Notes: generated from the sequence alone by a model not told the origin. Counted from the stretch's first letter, positions 1-11,273 are shown. The stretch: DNA of 64,000 nucleotides from Closterium sp. Naga37s-1 (GCA_947471745.1 CANJKZ010000265.1:1-64000), one strand, 5' to 3'. Numbers and translations are program-made.

Positions 1-2630
1 CTGCGCGAGTGGTTTGCCCGGCGGTGGAGGCTGCTGCTGGAGCTGGAGGTTCTTCGGCTGCTGAGGGTGCTGGTGCCCTGGCGGGTCCCGGAGTTGCTCG
101 TACTGGGAGTACTGGAGCTGCTAGGGCCTGCGGGTACTACTGGAGCAGGTGCTACTCGCGTCTTCTCGTGTTCCGACTGGAGCTGGAGCTACTGAGGGTG
201 TTGGCGCTGAGGCTATGCTCTGTCGTCTGGAGGCGGTCTGCTGGGGGTGCTACTGGTGTTGGCTGGTAGGTACTGGGCTGGAGGTGCTGCTGGCGCTGGT
301 GCTACCACTTGGGGTACTGGTGCTGTCCCTGCTGTGTCTGGAGTCGCTGCGCGGCCTCGACCGTACTTCTTCGTTCCGCTCCTTGAGCAGGTTCTTGGTC
401 TCCCGCCTTCTATACTGTTCCTCCTCCTCCCTAGAGTGTCCACAGCCTGTCCCGTTCACAGTTACAGTTACAGCCGGCCTCCCCACTGCCCTGCTCCTTC
501 TCCCTACACTGGTCCTACTGGAGGTCTTGCTGAGCGTCGTGAGCCTGCGTCTCGCCCTGCGTCGCCTGTCCGTGCTGCTCGCACTAGTGGTCGTGGTTTG
601 CGTCAGCGTCCTCCTCCTGTCCCTGGCACGCACCGGATGTCTCTGCGTCCGTCCACTGCTCCTCTGCGTGCCCCTTTGCCTTCTCCTCCTGAGTCCTCTC
701 TTCCTGCTCTTCCCGACCCGGAGTCGGACTCTCTTCGTGCTGCCAGTCCTACTGTCACGCGTCTCCTTGCTACTGTTGTCACTGACCCTTCCTTTGAGTC
801 CACTGCTGCGTCTGCCCTAGTTACTGAGCTCGTCGACTTTGCTGCTCGCTGTCGTCTAGACTACGCTGCTAGTCTTGTTGCTGAGTCTGAGTCTGTCTGT
901 CCTCCGTCCGTCGGGGGTGAGTGTGCCCTTGGCACGGACGTCCTTGAGGACAGGCAGGAGGAGTTCCAGTGTTTGGCTGCTGTTTCACCTCATCTCGTGT
1001 CCGTACTGCTTACCCCTGAGGGAGACCCGGATGCACTTGACATCCCGACTCCGCGCTCCTACGCGGAGGCGATAGAGGGTCCCTACTCCTCTCAGTGGCA
1101 GGCAGCCATGGACGCAGAGATGGCTTCCTGGAAGTCCACAGGCACCTACGTTGACGAGGTTCCCCCACCTGGGTCGAACATCGTCAGTGGCATGTGGATT
1201 TTCAGGGTGAAGCGGCCGCCGGGTTCTCCGCGCCTGTCTTCAAGGCGCGTTACGTGGCTCGTGGCTTCAGTCAGCGGCAGGAGTTGACTACTTTCAGACC
1301 TTCTCTCCCACCCCGAAGATGACCACTCTTCGGTACTGCTGCACATAGCTGCTCACCGTGACTACGAGCTGCACTCTCTTGACTTCAGCACTGCTTTCTT
1401 GCAGGGCAGCCTGCACGGGAGATCTGGCTGCGTCGCCCACCCTGGCTTCACTGGGTCTTTTCCTCCTGGCACCCAGTGGAGCCTCCGGCGGCCAGTCTAC
1501 GGTCTCCGCCAGGCACCACGTGAGTGGCACGACACACTGAGGACTACACTTGCGGCTCTTGGGTTTGCTCCCTCTACTGCCGACCCGTCGCTGTTTCTGC
1601 GCACCGACACTTCTTTGCCGCCGTTCTACATCCTCGTGTACGTCGACGACTTGGTCTTTGCCACAGCTGACACTGCTGGACTCGCCCACGTGAAGTCCGA
1701 GCTGCAGAAGAGACACACGTGCACAGACCTGGGTGAACTGCGCAGCTACCTTGGCTTGCAGATCACCCGGGACAGAGCACGCCGCACCATTACCCTGACT
1801 CAGTCACACATGGTGCAGCAGGTCCTTCAGCGCTTCGGCTTCACGTAGTCCTCGCCTCAGGCCACTCCTCTGCCTACTCGCCACTCGCTCTCAGCTCTGC
1901 CTTCGGATGAGTCCGTAGAGTCGAGTGGCCCGTACCCAGACCTTGTTGGCTGCCTCATGTACCTGATGACCTGCACACGACCTGACCTTGCATACCCTCT
2001 TAGCATTCTCGCACGCTATGTTGCTCCTGGGAGACACAGACCGGAGCACATGGCTGCAGCGAAGAGGGTGTGTCGCTAACTTGTGCAGTACGTCGGGCAT
2101 GGGGGCTTGTGCTTGGAGGGCAGAGTCCAGTGGTCCTCACTGGGCACGCAGACGCTTCTTGGGCTGACGACCAGGCTACGCAGCGGTCGTCACAAAGAGG
2201 GGGGTTACACCTTCAGCCTTGGTTCCGGCTCTGTTTCAGTGCGGGCTACCCGCTCGTCCTCTGTTCTCGGCTCCAGTTGTGAGGCTGAGATCTACGCTGG
2301 AGCCATGGCTGCACAGGAGCTTCGCTGCTCACCTACCTGCTGACTGACCTCGGAGAGCCGCCTCGTTCTCCTCCAGTGCTGTACGTAGACAACAAGGCCA
2401 TGCTGGCCTTGTGTCGGGAGCAGAGACTGGAGCACAGAACGAAGCACATTGCTCTTCGCTACTTCCTTGCTCGTGAGCTACAGCAGCGTGGTCAGCTGCG
2501 TCTTGCGTACGTGGCCTCTCAGGCCAACACTGCTGATATCTTCACCAAGGCACTTGCGCCTTGTGATCATCAGCGCTTCTGTACTCAGCTTGGTCTTGTG
2601 CCTGCCTTGCCTCACTTGCTCACCCCTTGA
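1..2630 (+). pseudogene. Copia-A pol remnant (integrase-RT linker, reverse transcriptase, RNase H)
   Basis: It begins within the Gly/Ala-rich spacer between integrase and RT, at the motif LREWFARRW. The RT region runs from about 1080 to 1850 with the catalytic YVDD at 1639-1650 and FSTAFLQG-like residues upstream in shifted frames. RNase H follows at about 2080-2630, with VDNKAMLALCREQRLEH and the closing ANTADIFTKAL signature; the true stop is TGA at 2628-2630. Intact relatives in this window (copia-F) show that A has several indels: near 50-250, about 1280-1340, about 1420 and 2070-2330. It also has one clean in-frame TAG at 1846-1848, where relatives have Tyr. There is no functional product. 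Confidence 0.92.
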
Positions 2631-2837
2631 CCTTGTTTGTACTGTTTCATATATATATACACCTGCTCTTGCTTGTCTAGCCTTATATGTATATGTAATC
2701 CTGCATGTAAACTGGCCTTCTGGCCTTGAACTTGTGCTCGGAATGTGTGGTGACTTTGTGATCCACCCTGAGCTTGCCTTGCTTTGCTTGACTGGTCTTG
2801 TGACCCATTGTTCTCCCCCACTTTGCCTATGGGGGTG

Positions 2838-2962
2838 TGTCAGATTTATATGACATAGCTGCTGTAGGCTGTAGTGGGGTAGCACATATGGGGTACAGTT
2901 TTCTAGGGTTTGCACTTGTACCCAACTTTCCCTTAGTCAATTTCATTCCTCGACATTTCACA
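2838..2962 (+). repeat. Copia-A 3' LTR (125 bp)
   Basis: It starts TGTCAGATTT just after a GGGGGTG purine-rich tract and ends TTTCACA. It carries the family hairpin GGGTACA...TGTACCC with a reverse-oriented telobox (TAGGGTTT) in the loop. Its length and ends match the LTRs of copia-B, D and E. Confidence 0.9.
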
Positions 2963-3104
2963 CACCCAACCTCGTGTTGCCGAGGTTCCCCGCCTAGCTA
3001 GGTTGACCCACTATATTAGCGCGTGCCTTCATTGTATTGTCAGTTCATTGAGTCACATCTTCGTTATTCGTTATTCCGCGCACTCTCCCTTACAACTCAT
3101 AACA
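2963..3104 (+). repeat. Ty3 5' LTR, 3' portion only
   Basis: This matches the last ~142 bp of the 3' LTR (11648-11925), including the GCCTAGCTAGGTTGACCCAC segment and the end TTACAACTCATAACA. The upstream half is separated from it by copia-A. Confidence 0.9.
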
Positions 3105-3106
3105 CC

Positions 3107-3118
3107 TGGTATCAGAGC
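3107..3118 (+). other. Ty3 primer-binding site (initiator tRNA-Met type)
   Basis: TGGTATCAGAGC lies two bases after the LTR end. It is the classical complement of the 3' end of the initiator methionyl tRNA that primes minus-strand DNA synthesis in many Ty1 and Ty3 elements. Confidence 0.85.
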
Positions 3119-3305
3119 TACTTTCCTAGTTCACCCCGCTTTTCGAGGGTAGTTTGGTGGCATGGGTGTGGCCGGTATAGTGGACTACACGACGGTTGGC
3201 TGCAAGATTTGTTAATTCAATCCTGCCCGACTCCGATAGTTCGTGTTTTTCACTCACCGGAAGGCCACGGATACCCCTCTGCCCACCAGACGAAGCGTGC
3301 GACTC

Positions 3306-5770
3306 ATGGACCAGGAGACATTGAACAAGATGCTGGCGCAAATGGCAGAGCTACAGGCAACAGTGCAGACACTATCAGCAGAAGTGACAACACTGTGAGG
3401 AGAAAACGCCGAGCTACGCAGACGCGAGGTGAAGCGCGTCAGGGGTCGCCCGATGAAGAAGGCGAGGGCAACAGTCAAGCAGTGAGCAACCCGTTGGACG
3501 CGCTCACAACGTGATTTCGAAGAAGAGGATAGGCAGCGAGCGGCAGCGACGCCAATTGCAGTAGCGACGATCAAGATTAATTCCGTCAACCCGCTCCCGT
3601 TCACCCTACGGACAAGACTACTACAGTTAAGGGGTGGCTTTTCGGCGTTGAAGTCTTCTGCATTGCAGCAGGCGTGAACGACGATGCCACGCGTATTAAT
3701 TACGAGGTTTCGCTTCTTCGAGGCGCAGCGCTTGAGTGGTGGCGCCGAACCTTGGACACGGGGACCCCGACAGATGTGACACATGCGGCAGACGGGACTT
3801 CAACGTCGGTTTATCAAGTGGCAGCACCGATATTCGGCGTGACCAAGATACGCACGGTAGAAAAAGTGGGGCGCAGCCTTACGAGATCGCTTTGAGCACA
3901 TATCCGGCTTGGAGCAAGCTCGCATGAAGCTGCGTACCTGGTCGCAGTTGGCATCTGTCCAAGACTACACAGCAACGTTCATGGCCCTCGCCGACCAAGT
4001 GGACGACATGTCGGAAGCGGAGCGGTTAGAGAAGTACGTCAGCGGCCTTAAATACGAGATACAGTATGAGGTGCGCCGATGCCGCCCGACATCGCTCCTG
4101 GAAGCACCCACGGTTGGCAGAATCCACGGACGCACTGATGAAGTACGCGAGGTCGAGTTTCCGGGAGGGAAATCGTTTTCGCGGCCAGACCCAACGGGCC
4201 ACAATCAACGGAGTCCATGCACTAGACCGCCCGTACACAGGGTTGTGTTATAAGTGCGGGAAGTCGGGTCACAAATATGCAGACTGCCCCGAGAGAACGC
4301 CGGCGAAGAGGAACGACGGGAAAGAGCCGGGAAATGGGAAACAGACGGGCCCCTTACTGACTGTGCTCTGTCGCCCGAACACCATCATCCCCACCGAGTC
4401 GTGGTTCCGATTCATGCAATCGATCGCACTCGGCCGAATAACGGGGATAACCATGTGGATCACCCTGTGCTGGTCGTTGGCAAAGTGTTAAAAAAATATT
4501 TGAAAATGTTCGTCGATGGAGGGGCCAGCCATAGCCTCTTCAACTTGGCGACAGCAAAAAAATGCAAGCTACAACTTGACAAGTGTCTGCCCGAAATCGA
4601 CGCTCGCCTCGTGGATGGGACGCCTCTGGCGATTTTTGAAGAAACACGGATGGTGCGGATCGAATGCGGCGACGATTTCGGCTTCAGCATGAAGTTTCTC
4701 GCGACAAACGTTGGACGACTGCGACGTGCTGCTAGGACGTGATTGGCTGCGACGGCACAACCCCGTCATCGACTGGACAACGGGATCGTGCAGCATCAGC
4801 AAGCACGAGGGGCTAAGTAAAATTGCCTGCATGGACACCTGACTACATCCAAGCCCCGTGCGTCAAAGCCATCACTATTGCTCGCCACTTCAACCGAGGC
4901 GCGCAGCTGTTCGCCGTATGTTTGCGCGAGTTGGCAACCGACACCAACGGAAAGGAAATTGAGAAGCTGAGTACAGCTATACCACCTGATTTAGCGGAGC
5001 TGATTCGACAGTAACCGGACATCTTCCCCAACGATCTGCCACCTGGACTACCACCCGAGAGACCTGAGGACCACAAAATCCAGCTGGAACCTGGCGCGCA
5101 GCCGACTGTTCGGACACAATGGCGGTTGACCCAACCGGAACTCGAGGAGCTGCGACGACAAATTGAGGGACTTTTGGAGAAAAGGTTTATTCGACCCAGT
5201 ACATCCCCCTTCGCAGCCCCGATCCTGTTCACAGCGCCGAAGAAGGATGGCCGGCTTCGCATGTGCATCGACTATCGCGCGCTCAACCGGGTGACCATCA
5301 AATCTCGCTATCCAATCCCACGCACCGACGACCTCCTCGATCAACTTCGCGGCGCTCGCTATTTCTCGAAAATCGACTTGCGTGGCGGTTACCACTAGAT
5401 TAGGGTTTTCGCCGACGACTGTCACAAGACCGCGTTTTGCACCCGCTACGGAATCTACGAGTTCACAGTGATGACGTTCGGCCTCACAAACGCGCCTTCG
5501 ACATTTCAACTGACCATGAACAGAATCTTCAGAGAATTTCTCGACAAGTGTATTATCGTCTATTTGGACGACATTCTTGTTTTTAGAAGGACAAGGGAAC
5601 AATACCTCCGAGACATCGACGCAGTGTTTAAGCGGTTGCAGGAGAACCGCCTCATCACCAAGGGCTCTACGTGCAAGTTCTTTAAGCAGGAGTTGGAATT
5701 TTTGGGGCACATCATCTCGCGACGACATCAAAATCGACCCGGCGAAAATCAAGACTATTCATGAGTGGAA
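3306..5770 (+). pseudogene. Ty3 gag-protease-RT remnant
   Basis: A Met at 3306 opens a coiled-coil-like Gag start (MDQETLNKMLAQMAELQ), soon stopped by TGA. A canonical CCHC zinc knuckle (C-X2-C-X4-H-X4-C, CYKCGKSGH) is at 4246-4287. The protease is visible near 4506-4540 as FVDGGASHSLF, with Gly in the place of the usual Ser or Thr of D-S/T-G. RT covers about 5100-5760: the LxxLL-type start, [17 protein letters not shown], a TAG near 5398, FGLTNAPSTFQ, and the YLDD active site at 5561-5572. The frame changes several times between gag and RT. Homology stops at 5770, where copia-E is inserted just before RNase H. YLDD, DYRALN and the CCHC place it in Ty3/gypsy. Confidence 0.9.
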
Positions 5771-5894
5771 TGTCAAGTTTATATGCTATGGTGTATCTAG
5801 GCTGTAGTGGGGTAGATACTACAGGGTACAACATTTCAGGTTTTCTACTTGTACCCACCTTTTGCCTAGTCATTTCATTCCTCGTTCTTTCACA
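5771..5894 (+). repeat. Copia-E 5' LTR (124 bp)
   Basis: It starts TGTCAAGTTT and ends TTTCACA, followed directly by the primer site. It contains the family inverted repeat GGGTACAA...TTGTACCC. Confidence 0.9.
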
Positions 5895-5960
5895 TGGTAT
5901 AGAGCAGGTTCCCTAGTGGGAACGTTTCCTAGGGCCCACCACGAAAATCATTTTTTTTTT
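5895..5960 (+). promoter_or_regulatory. Copia-E primer site and conserved leader module
   Basis: TGGTATAGAGC at 5895-5905 is the iMet-type primer site lacking one C. It is followed by a perfect hairpin GTTCCCTAGTGGGAAC (5908-5923), the palindrome GGGCCC (5932-5937) and ten T (5951-5960). The same order occurs after the 5' LTRs of copia-B, D and F. By analogy with retroviral leaders it may serve in RNA dimerisation or packaging; that role is inference. Confidence 0.6.
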
Positions 5961-6962
5961 CCTGCCCGGAGCGCGCTTCGCTCCTGCCCGAGTCGCGCCC
6001 CGTGTGCCTGCCCTCCCGTCGCGTCCCCTGCCCTTAGTGGCCCGTCGCGCCCTCTTACGGCCACGTAGCGGCCCCTCTCACGGCCCCTCGCGGCCCCTTC
6101 GCGGCTCCCTAGCGGCCCCTCCGCGGCCCTTTGCGCCCCTTCGCGGCCCCTCGCGGCCCCTTCGCCGCTCTTCGCGGCCCCTCACGGCCCCTTCGTGGCC
6201 CCTCGCGACCCCTTCTCGGCCCTGTCGCAACCCTTTGCGGCCCCTCGCGGCCCCTTCACGGCCCCGTCGCCGCCCTTCGCGGCCCCTCGCGGCCCCTTCA
6301 CGACCCCGTCGCCGCCCTTCGCGGCCCCTCACGGCCCCTTCTCGGCCCCATCGCCGCCCTTCGCGGCTCCTCACGGCCCCTTCTCGGCCCCGTCGCCGCC
6401 CTTCGCGGCCCCTTCACGGCCCTTCGTGGCCCCTTCGCCGCCCTCAGCGGCCCCTTCTCGGCTCATCCGCGGCCCCTTCTCGGCTCCTTCACGGCCCTAC
6501 CGCCCCGCCGTCGCCGCCCCAGCAGCAGCAGCCGCCGCCACCACTGCCGGGGCCGCCGCCGCTGCTGCTGACAGCAGGAGCCGCCGCCGCCGCGGCCGTG
6601 ACAGCCGCCGCCGCCGCCGCTGCCAGGGCCGCAGTCGCCGCCGCCGCCGCCGACAGCCACAGCCGCCGCCGCCGCCAACAGCAGCAGCCGCCGCTGCCGC
6701 TGCCGGGGCCGCAGCCGCCGCCGCCGCCGCCGCCGACAGCAGGAGCCGCCGCCGCCATTCCGGCCCTACCCTGCAGAGAGGAGCGGCACTCCTCTGCCGC
6801 CCTGTCGCGGCCCTGTCCCTGCCGGCGCGCCTCGGCCCTGCCCCACCGCTTGCGGACCTCTACCCACCCGCCCTGGTAAGAGCACCGCCGAGCCGCGCCT
6901 CTGCTACTGAGCTGCTCCTAGCCTGCTGCTACTACTGCTGCTAGCCTCCTGCTGCTGCTGTC
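5961..6962 (+). repeat. Copia-E GC-rich leader with degenerate tandem repeats
   Basis: About 1 kb between the primer site and the gag ATG. 6004-6490 is made of degenerate units with the core CGGCCCCTTCGCGGCCCC. 6500-6765 is a GCC/CCG/CAG-rich trinucleotide tract. Long open frames here are low-complexity Pro/Arg/Ala artefacts. No gene. Confidence 0.75.
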
Positions 6963-7421
6963 ATGGCTACCCCTAGCGTTCTCACCTTTGATGCTGAGGG
7001 TCGGGCTGTCGACTTTGAGGTCTGGGTCGATGATCTGCAGCTTTTCCTGCAGTGCGATAGGAAAGACGGTCTCTCACTGTTCGATCTCACGTCTGGCGCC
7101 TCTGCTGCCACTGCTGCCGATGCTGACAGCACTGTTCGCTCACAGTAGGCCACACGCGATGCTGCTGCCCGTCTTGCTGTGCATAGTCACTTGCCGTCCA
7201 CTGAGCGCGCGCACTTAGTCAGTACAAGAGTGCAAGACCTTGTACGACGCTGTAGTTGCACGCTACTCTTCCCCTGCCACTGCTGCCCTTAGCCGCCTCA
7301 TGCTGCCGTACCTGTTCCCTGACCTCGCCGCCTTTCCCACAGTCGCTGACCTCATTACGCACCTTCGCACTAGTGACACCCGCTACCCGCGCTGCGCTTC
7401 CTGCGCCAAGAACCCCCCCCC
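6963..7421 (+). pseudogene. Copia-E gag N-terminal domain, broken
   Basis: The ATG at 6963 gives MATPSVLTFDAEGRAVDFEV, the start shared with copia-B and F. This is the copia-type Gag capsid domain. An in-frame TAG at 7146-7148 replaces a Trp (TGG), and a one-T deletion near 7217 (relatives read HFSQYKS) shifts the frame. The segment ends in a run of nine C (7413-7421), where the in-frame copia-F has ten, so even without the other lesions this frame would not run into the next ORF. Confidence 0.88.
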
Positions 7422-10400
7422 ATGTACATCACCCTCTACTACATAGTCACCCGGCTCCCTGACTCCCTTCGCTCGGTCAGGGACCACTTCCTCTCTGTTT
7501 GCCCCACCACACTCACCGTTGACCTCCTCGAGGAGCGCCTCCTGGCAGCTGAGAAGAGTATAGTAGCTGTCGGAGCCTCTCGTGGTGACCCTCGTGCCCC
7601 CTTCTTTGAGGGGTGCTCCCCCTCCCCCCTTTTGCCCTCTGTTGCCTCTGCTGCTGCCGACGACTTCGTTGGCACCGAGTCGGTCGGCGCTGCGTCTGCC
7701 CCTAGCGGGAGACGCTGCACCGGCAAGGGCAAGGGGGGCAAGGGCGCTGGAGGAGCTGGCGGGGGCGGTGGAGGTGGCGGTGGAGGCGGCGGAGGGGGTG
7801 GGGGTGGCGGTGGGAGTGGTGGCGGGGGTGGGGGCTTCGGTGGCGGCGGTGGAGGCGGAGGCGGCCGCGGCGGTGGCGGTGGGAGCGGAGGAGGCGGAGG
7901 AGGCGGCGGTGGCGGCGGTGGCGGAGGTGGCGGCGGCGGCGGTGGAGCTGGTCGGGGTGGATCTGCGCAGCGGGGCGGCTTCGGTGGTGGTCAGCGTCAG
8001 CAGCAGCAGCGCACTCGTGAGACCCCGCCCCCCCAGCAGCTTCGTCAGTGGTACGCTGCGCGTCAGCGGGGTGGGGGTGCTGGTCCCTGTGCCTACGTCC
8101 TGCGTACCGGCGACCGCACTGGTGAGCCGTGCGGTGGCCCGCACACCACCCAACACTGCTTCGGCCGCCTGACGGACGCTTGGCGTCCCCAGTTCCCTGA
8201 CGCCTCTGAGATCCCCCGCTGGGGCGAGCTACTTAGGTCGGGGGTTGCTATCTTTGATCTGGATTATGATGCTATTCTTGCTGCAATGTATGTTGTGTCT
8301 ACTAGTGATGAGGGTGACTGTTACCTGTGTGTTCCGCCTGACCCGGGCATTGAGGCTGCTACTCTAGGTGCGCCAGTTGCGGTCTCCCTGGCGGACCCCT
8401 CTGGGGGTCCTGTCCTTGCCCACTTCTCCACTGTCTTACCATGTCCGGCAGCCCCTTCTGGCACCCTGTCAGGTCTTTACCTCCCCTTGTTCTCTACGAA
8501 CTTGGTGAGTGGTGCTGATCTACAGGATGGGGGGGTTGACCAATTCACTCCTGCGAGTCAGCGGGTGACCCACTGTACGTGTGCTCGGACGGGCCGACAC
8601 TTGGCCACGTTTACCCGTCAGCCGGGGTCGAGCCTGTACACACTGACTACTGAGTCTCCTCCGGTTGCTGAGTCTGGTCAGGTACCTGCATCGGGTCAGG
8701 TGTTTGCTGCAGCGTCCAGGTCTGGTCCTAAGTCTGCCCCATGCTCGTGTCGTCTCCTGTCCCACCGGACCCTCCTCTGGCACCACCGCCTTGGTCACCC
8801 CTCCCTGCCTCGTCTCCGAGGCATGGCCTCCCGTTACCTTGTCTCTGGTCTCCCCCGGTCCCTCCCTCCCCTCCCTCCGGGGCCTGCCCCTACCTGCGTT
8901 CCCTGCGTCGAGGGGCGGCAGCGCGCCGCCCCTCACTCCTCCGAGTTTCTTCTGACAGAGGCTCCGCTGCAGACACTTCACCTGGACGTGTGGGGCCCCG
9001 CCCGCGTCCGTGGCCAGGGTCACGAGCGTTACTTCCTGTTGGTGGTTGACGACTACTCGCGTTACACCACGGTCTTCCCCTTGCGCAGCAAGGGTGACGT
9101 CACTGAGGTGTTGATCGACTGGATCCGTGCAGCTCGTCTCCAGCTCAGAGAGAGTTTCGGCTCGGACTTTCCTGTTCTGCATCTGCACTCCGACAGAGGC
9201 GGAGAGTTTTCCTCTGACCTTCTGCGAGCCTTCTGTCGTGCACAGGGCATCCGCCAGACGTTCACGTTTCCGGCCTCTCCACAGCAAAATGGGATTGCTG
9301 AGCGCCGCATTGGCATGGTCATGGACGTCGCTCGTACGTCCATGATCCATGCGGCTGCTCCCCATTTTCTGTGGCCGTTCGCGGTTCAGTACGCGGCGCA
9401 TCAGATTAACCTTCAGCCCGGGGTCTCCTTGCCGGAGACCTCCCCTACTCTACGGTGGACCGGGAAGGTTGGCGATGCGTCTGCGTTTCGTGTCTGGGGA
9501 TCTCGGGCTTTTGTCCGCGACTTGTCTGCGGACAAGCTGTCCCCCCGTGCTGTTCCCTGCGTCTTCCTTGGATTCCCCCCTGACGCGCCTGGTTGGCAGT
9601 TTTACCACCCCACCTCGCGCCGTGTTCTGTCCTCCCAGGTCGTCACGTTTGACGAGTCGGTTCCTTACTACCGTCTCTTCCCCTACCGCACTGCGCCCCT
9701 CCCCCCGCCGCCGCTCTTCCTTGCGCCAGGTCCCCCCCCTGTAGACCCCCTCCCCCTTCAGGGTCCTGCCCCCTCAGGTGTGTCCCAGGTAGACGCAGTC
9801 GAGCCTGTCGAGGTAGCTGTTGACTCTGGTGCTCCTAGAGGTGCTAAGCCTGCGGGTGCGGGGTCTGGGGGTGCTGGGCCTGGGGGTGCTGAGTCTGGGG
9901 GTGCTGAGCCTGTGGGTGCTGAGTCTGGGGGTGCTGAGTCTGGGGGTGCTGAGCCTGGGGGTGCTGAGACTGGGGGTGCGGAGCCTGAGGGTGCTGGGCC
10001 TGCTCGTGTGGAGTCTGGCGGTACTGGGTCTGGAGGTCCTTCGGGTGCTTCGTCCCGGCGGGAGCTACCCTCTCCACAGGAGCTGCGCGAGTGGTTTGCT
10101 CGGCGCTGGAGCCGTGCTGCTGGAGCTGGAGGTGCTGCTGGAGCTGGAGGTTCTACTGCTGCTGAGGGTGCTGGTGCCACGGGTCCCGGAGGTGCTCGTA
10201 CTGGAGGTACTGGAGCTGCTGGGCTTGGGGGTGCTCCTTGTGCTGGAGCTGCTGGCAGTGCTGGTGCTGGCGGTGCTTCTGGAGCAGGTGCTGCTGGAGG
10301 TGCTGGAGCTGGGGCTGTTGAGTCTTCCGGTGGTCCGGCTGGAGCTAGAGCTGCTGGGGGTGTAGGCGCTGGAGGTGCTGCTGGCGCTGGTGCTTCTGAG

Positions 10401-11273
10401 GGTGCTGTAGTTGGCGGTGCTGCAGCTGGGGGTGCTACTGGTGCTGGTGCTGCCACTGGGGGTACTGGTGTTGTTTCTGTTGGCTCTGGAGGCGCTGCGC
10501 AGCCGCGGCCGTACTTCGTTCCGCTCCTTGAGCAGGTTCTTCGTCTCCCGCCTTCTGCTGGTCCTGCTCCTTCCTTAGAGTGTCCGCCGCCTGTCCAGTC
10601 TGAGTCGCAGTTACAGCCCGCCTCCCCACTACCTGCTCCTTCTCCCTACACTGGTCCTACTGGAGGTCTTGCTGAGCGTCGTGAGCCTGCGTCTCGTCCT
10701 GCGTCGCCTGTTCGTGCTGCTCGCACTAGTCGTCGCGTTCCGCGTCGGCGTCCTCCTGCGGTCCCAGGCACACACCAGATGGCACTGCGTCCTTCCACTG
10801 CTCCACTGCGTGTCCCTTTGCCGTCTCCTCCAGAGTCCTCTCTTCCTGCTCTTGCTGACCCGGAGTCTGACTCTCTTCGTGCTGCGAGTCCTACTGTCAC
10901 GCGTCTCCTGGCTACTGTTGTCACTGACCCTTCCTTTGAGTCCACTGCTGCGTCTGCCTTAGATGCTGAGCTTGTCGACTTCGCTGCTCACTGTCGTCTA
11001 GACTACGCTGCTAGTCTTGTTGCTGAGTCTGAGTCTGTCTGTCCTCCGTCCGTCGGGGGTGAGTGTGCTCTTAGCACGGACGTCCTTGAGGACAGGCAGG
11101 AGGAGTTCCAGTGTTTTGCTGCTGCTTTGCCTCATCTCGTGTCCATGCTGATTGCCCCTGAGGGAGACCCGGATGCACCAGACATCCCGACTCCGCGCTC
11201 TTACGCGGAGGCGATAGAGGGTCCCTACTCCTCTCAGTGGTAGTCATCCATGGACGCAGAGATGGCTTCCTGG
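7422..11273 (+). pseudogene. Copia-E gag C-terminus, protease-less pol and integrase
   Basis: A long open frame of 1273 codons from the ATG at 7422 (MYITLYYIVTRLPD) to TAG at 11241-11243, which replaces a Gln; homology continues to 11273. In order: second half of Gag; about 75 residues of poly-Gly; PQQLRQWYA; the enlarged zinc knuckle C-X13-C-X3-H-X4-C; integrase HHCC zinc site (WHHRLGH ... CVPC) and D-D-35-E core (LDVWGP, HSDRGGEF, QQNGIAE); then PGGAE-like pentads and the second PQELREWFA motif. The DSGA protease block is missing: GIEAATLGA is joined directly to PVAVSLADP near 8370, an in-frame loss of some 80-100 residues compared with copia-B. The product could not be processed by its own protease. 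Confidence 0.9.

Larger units (their letters stand above)
1..2962 (+). mobile_element. Copia-A: 3' part of a Ty1/copia retrotransposon, truncated by the window edge
   Basis: The order RT, RNase H, 3' UTR, purine-rich tract and LTR is that of the 3' end of a Ty1/copia element in plus orientation. The gag, protease and most of integrase lie off the left edge. The element ends with a 125-bp LTR at 2838-2962. The sequence after it (from CACCC, 2963) matches the interior of the Ty3 LTR at 11648-11925, so A was inserted into the 5' LTR of the Ty3 element; CACCC is the expected right copy of the target duplication, but the left copy is outside the window. Coding frames are badly shifted, so this copy is dead. 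The 3' UTR (2631-2837) has no gene. Confidence 0.93.
5771..11273 (+). mobile_element. Copia-E: Ty1/copia element lacking its 3' half
   Basis: It begins with a 124-bp LTR at 5771, preceded by TGGAA (expected target duplication). Primer site, GC-rich leader, gag and pol follow in order. The homology to copia-F ends abruptly at 11273, in the segment MDAEMASW just before RT, and Ty3 integrase sequence resumes at once. RT, RNase H and the 3' LTR are therefore gone. A deletion spanning the 3' half of E and the adjacent Ty3 RNase H/integrase core explains both losses. Confidence 0.9.

Noticed and set aside
1846..1848. Genome-wide reassignment of TAG to Gln, as in some green algae
   Set aside because: The TAG sites fall at Gln, Trp, Ser and Tyr positions, and element H ends naturally at TAG, so a single-residue recoding does not fit.
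6004..6944. Pro/Arg-rich ORFs of up to 291 codons
   Set aside because: Low-complexity leader of copia-E; equivalent leaders in B and F encode unrelated peptides.
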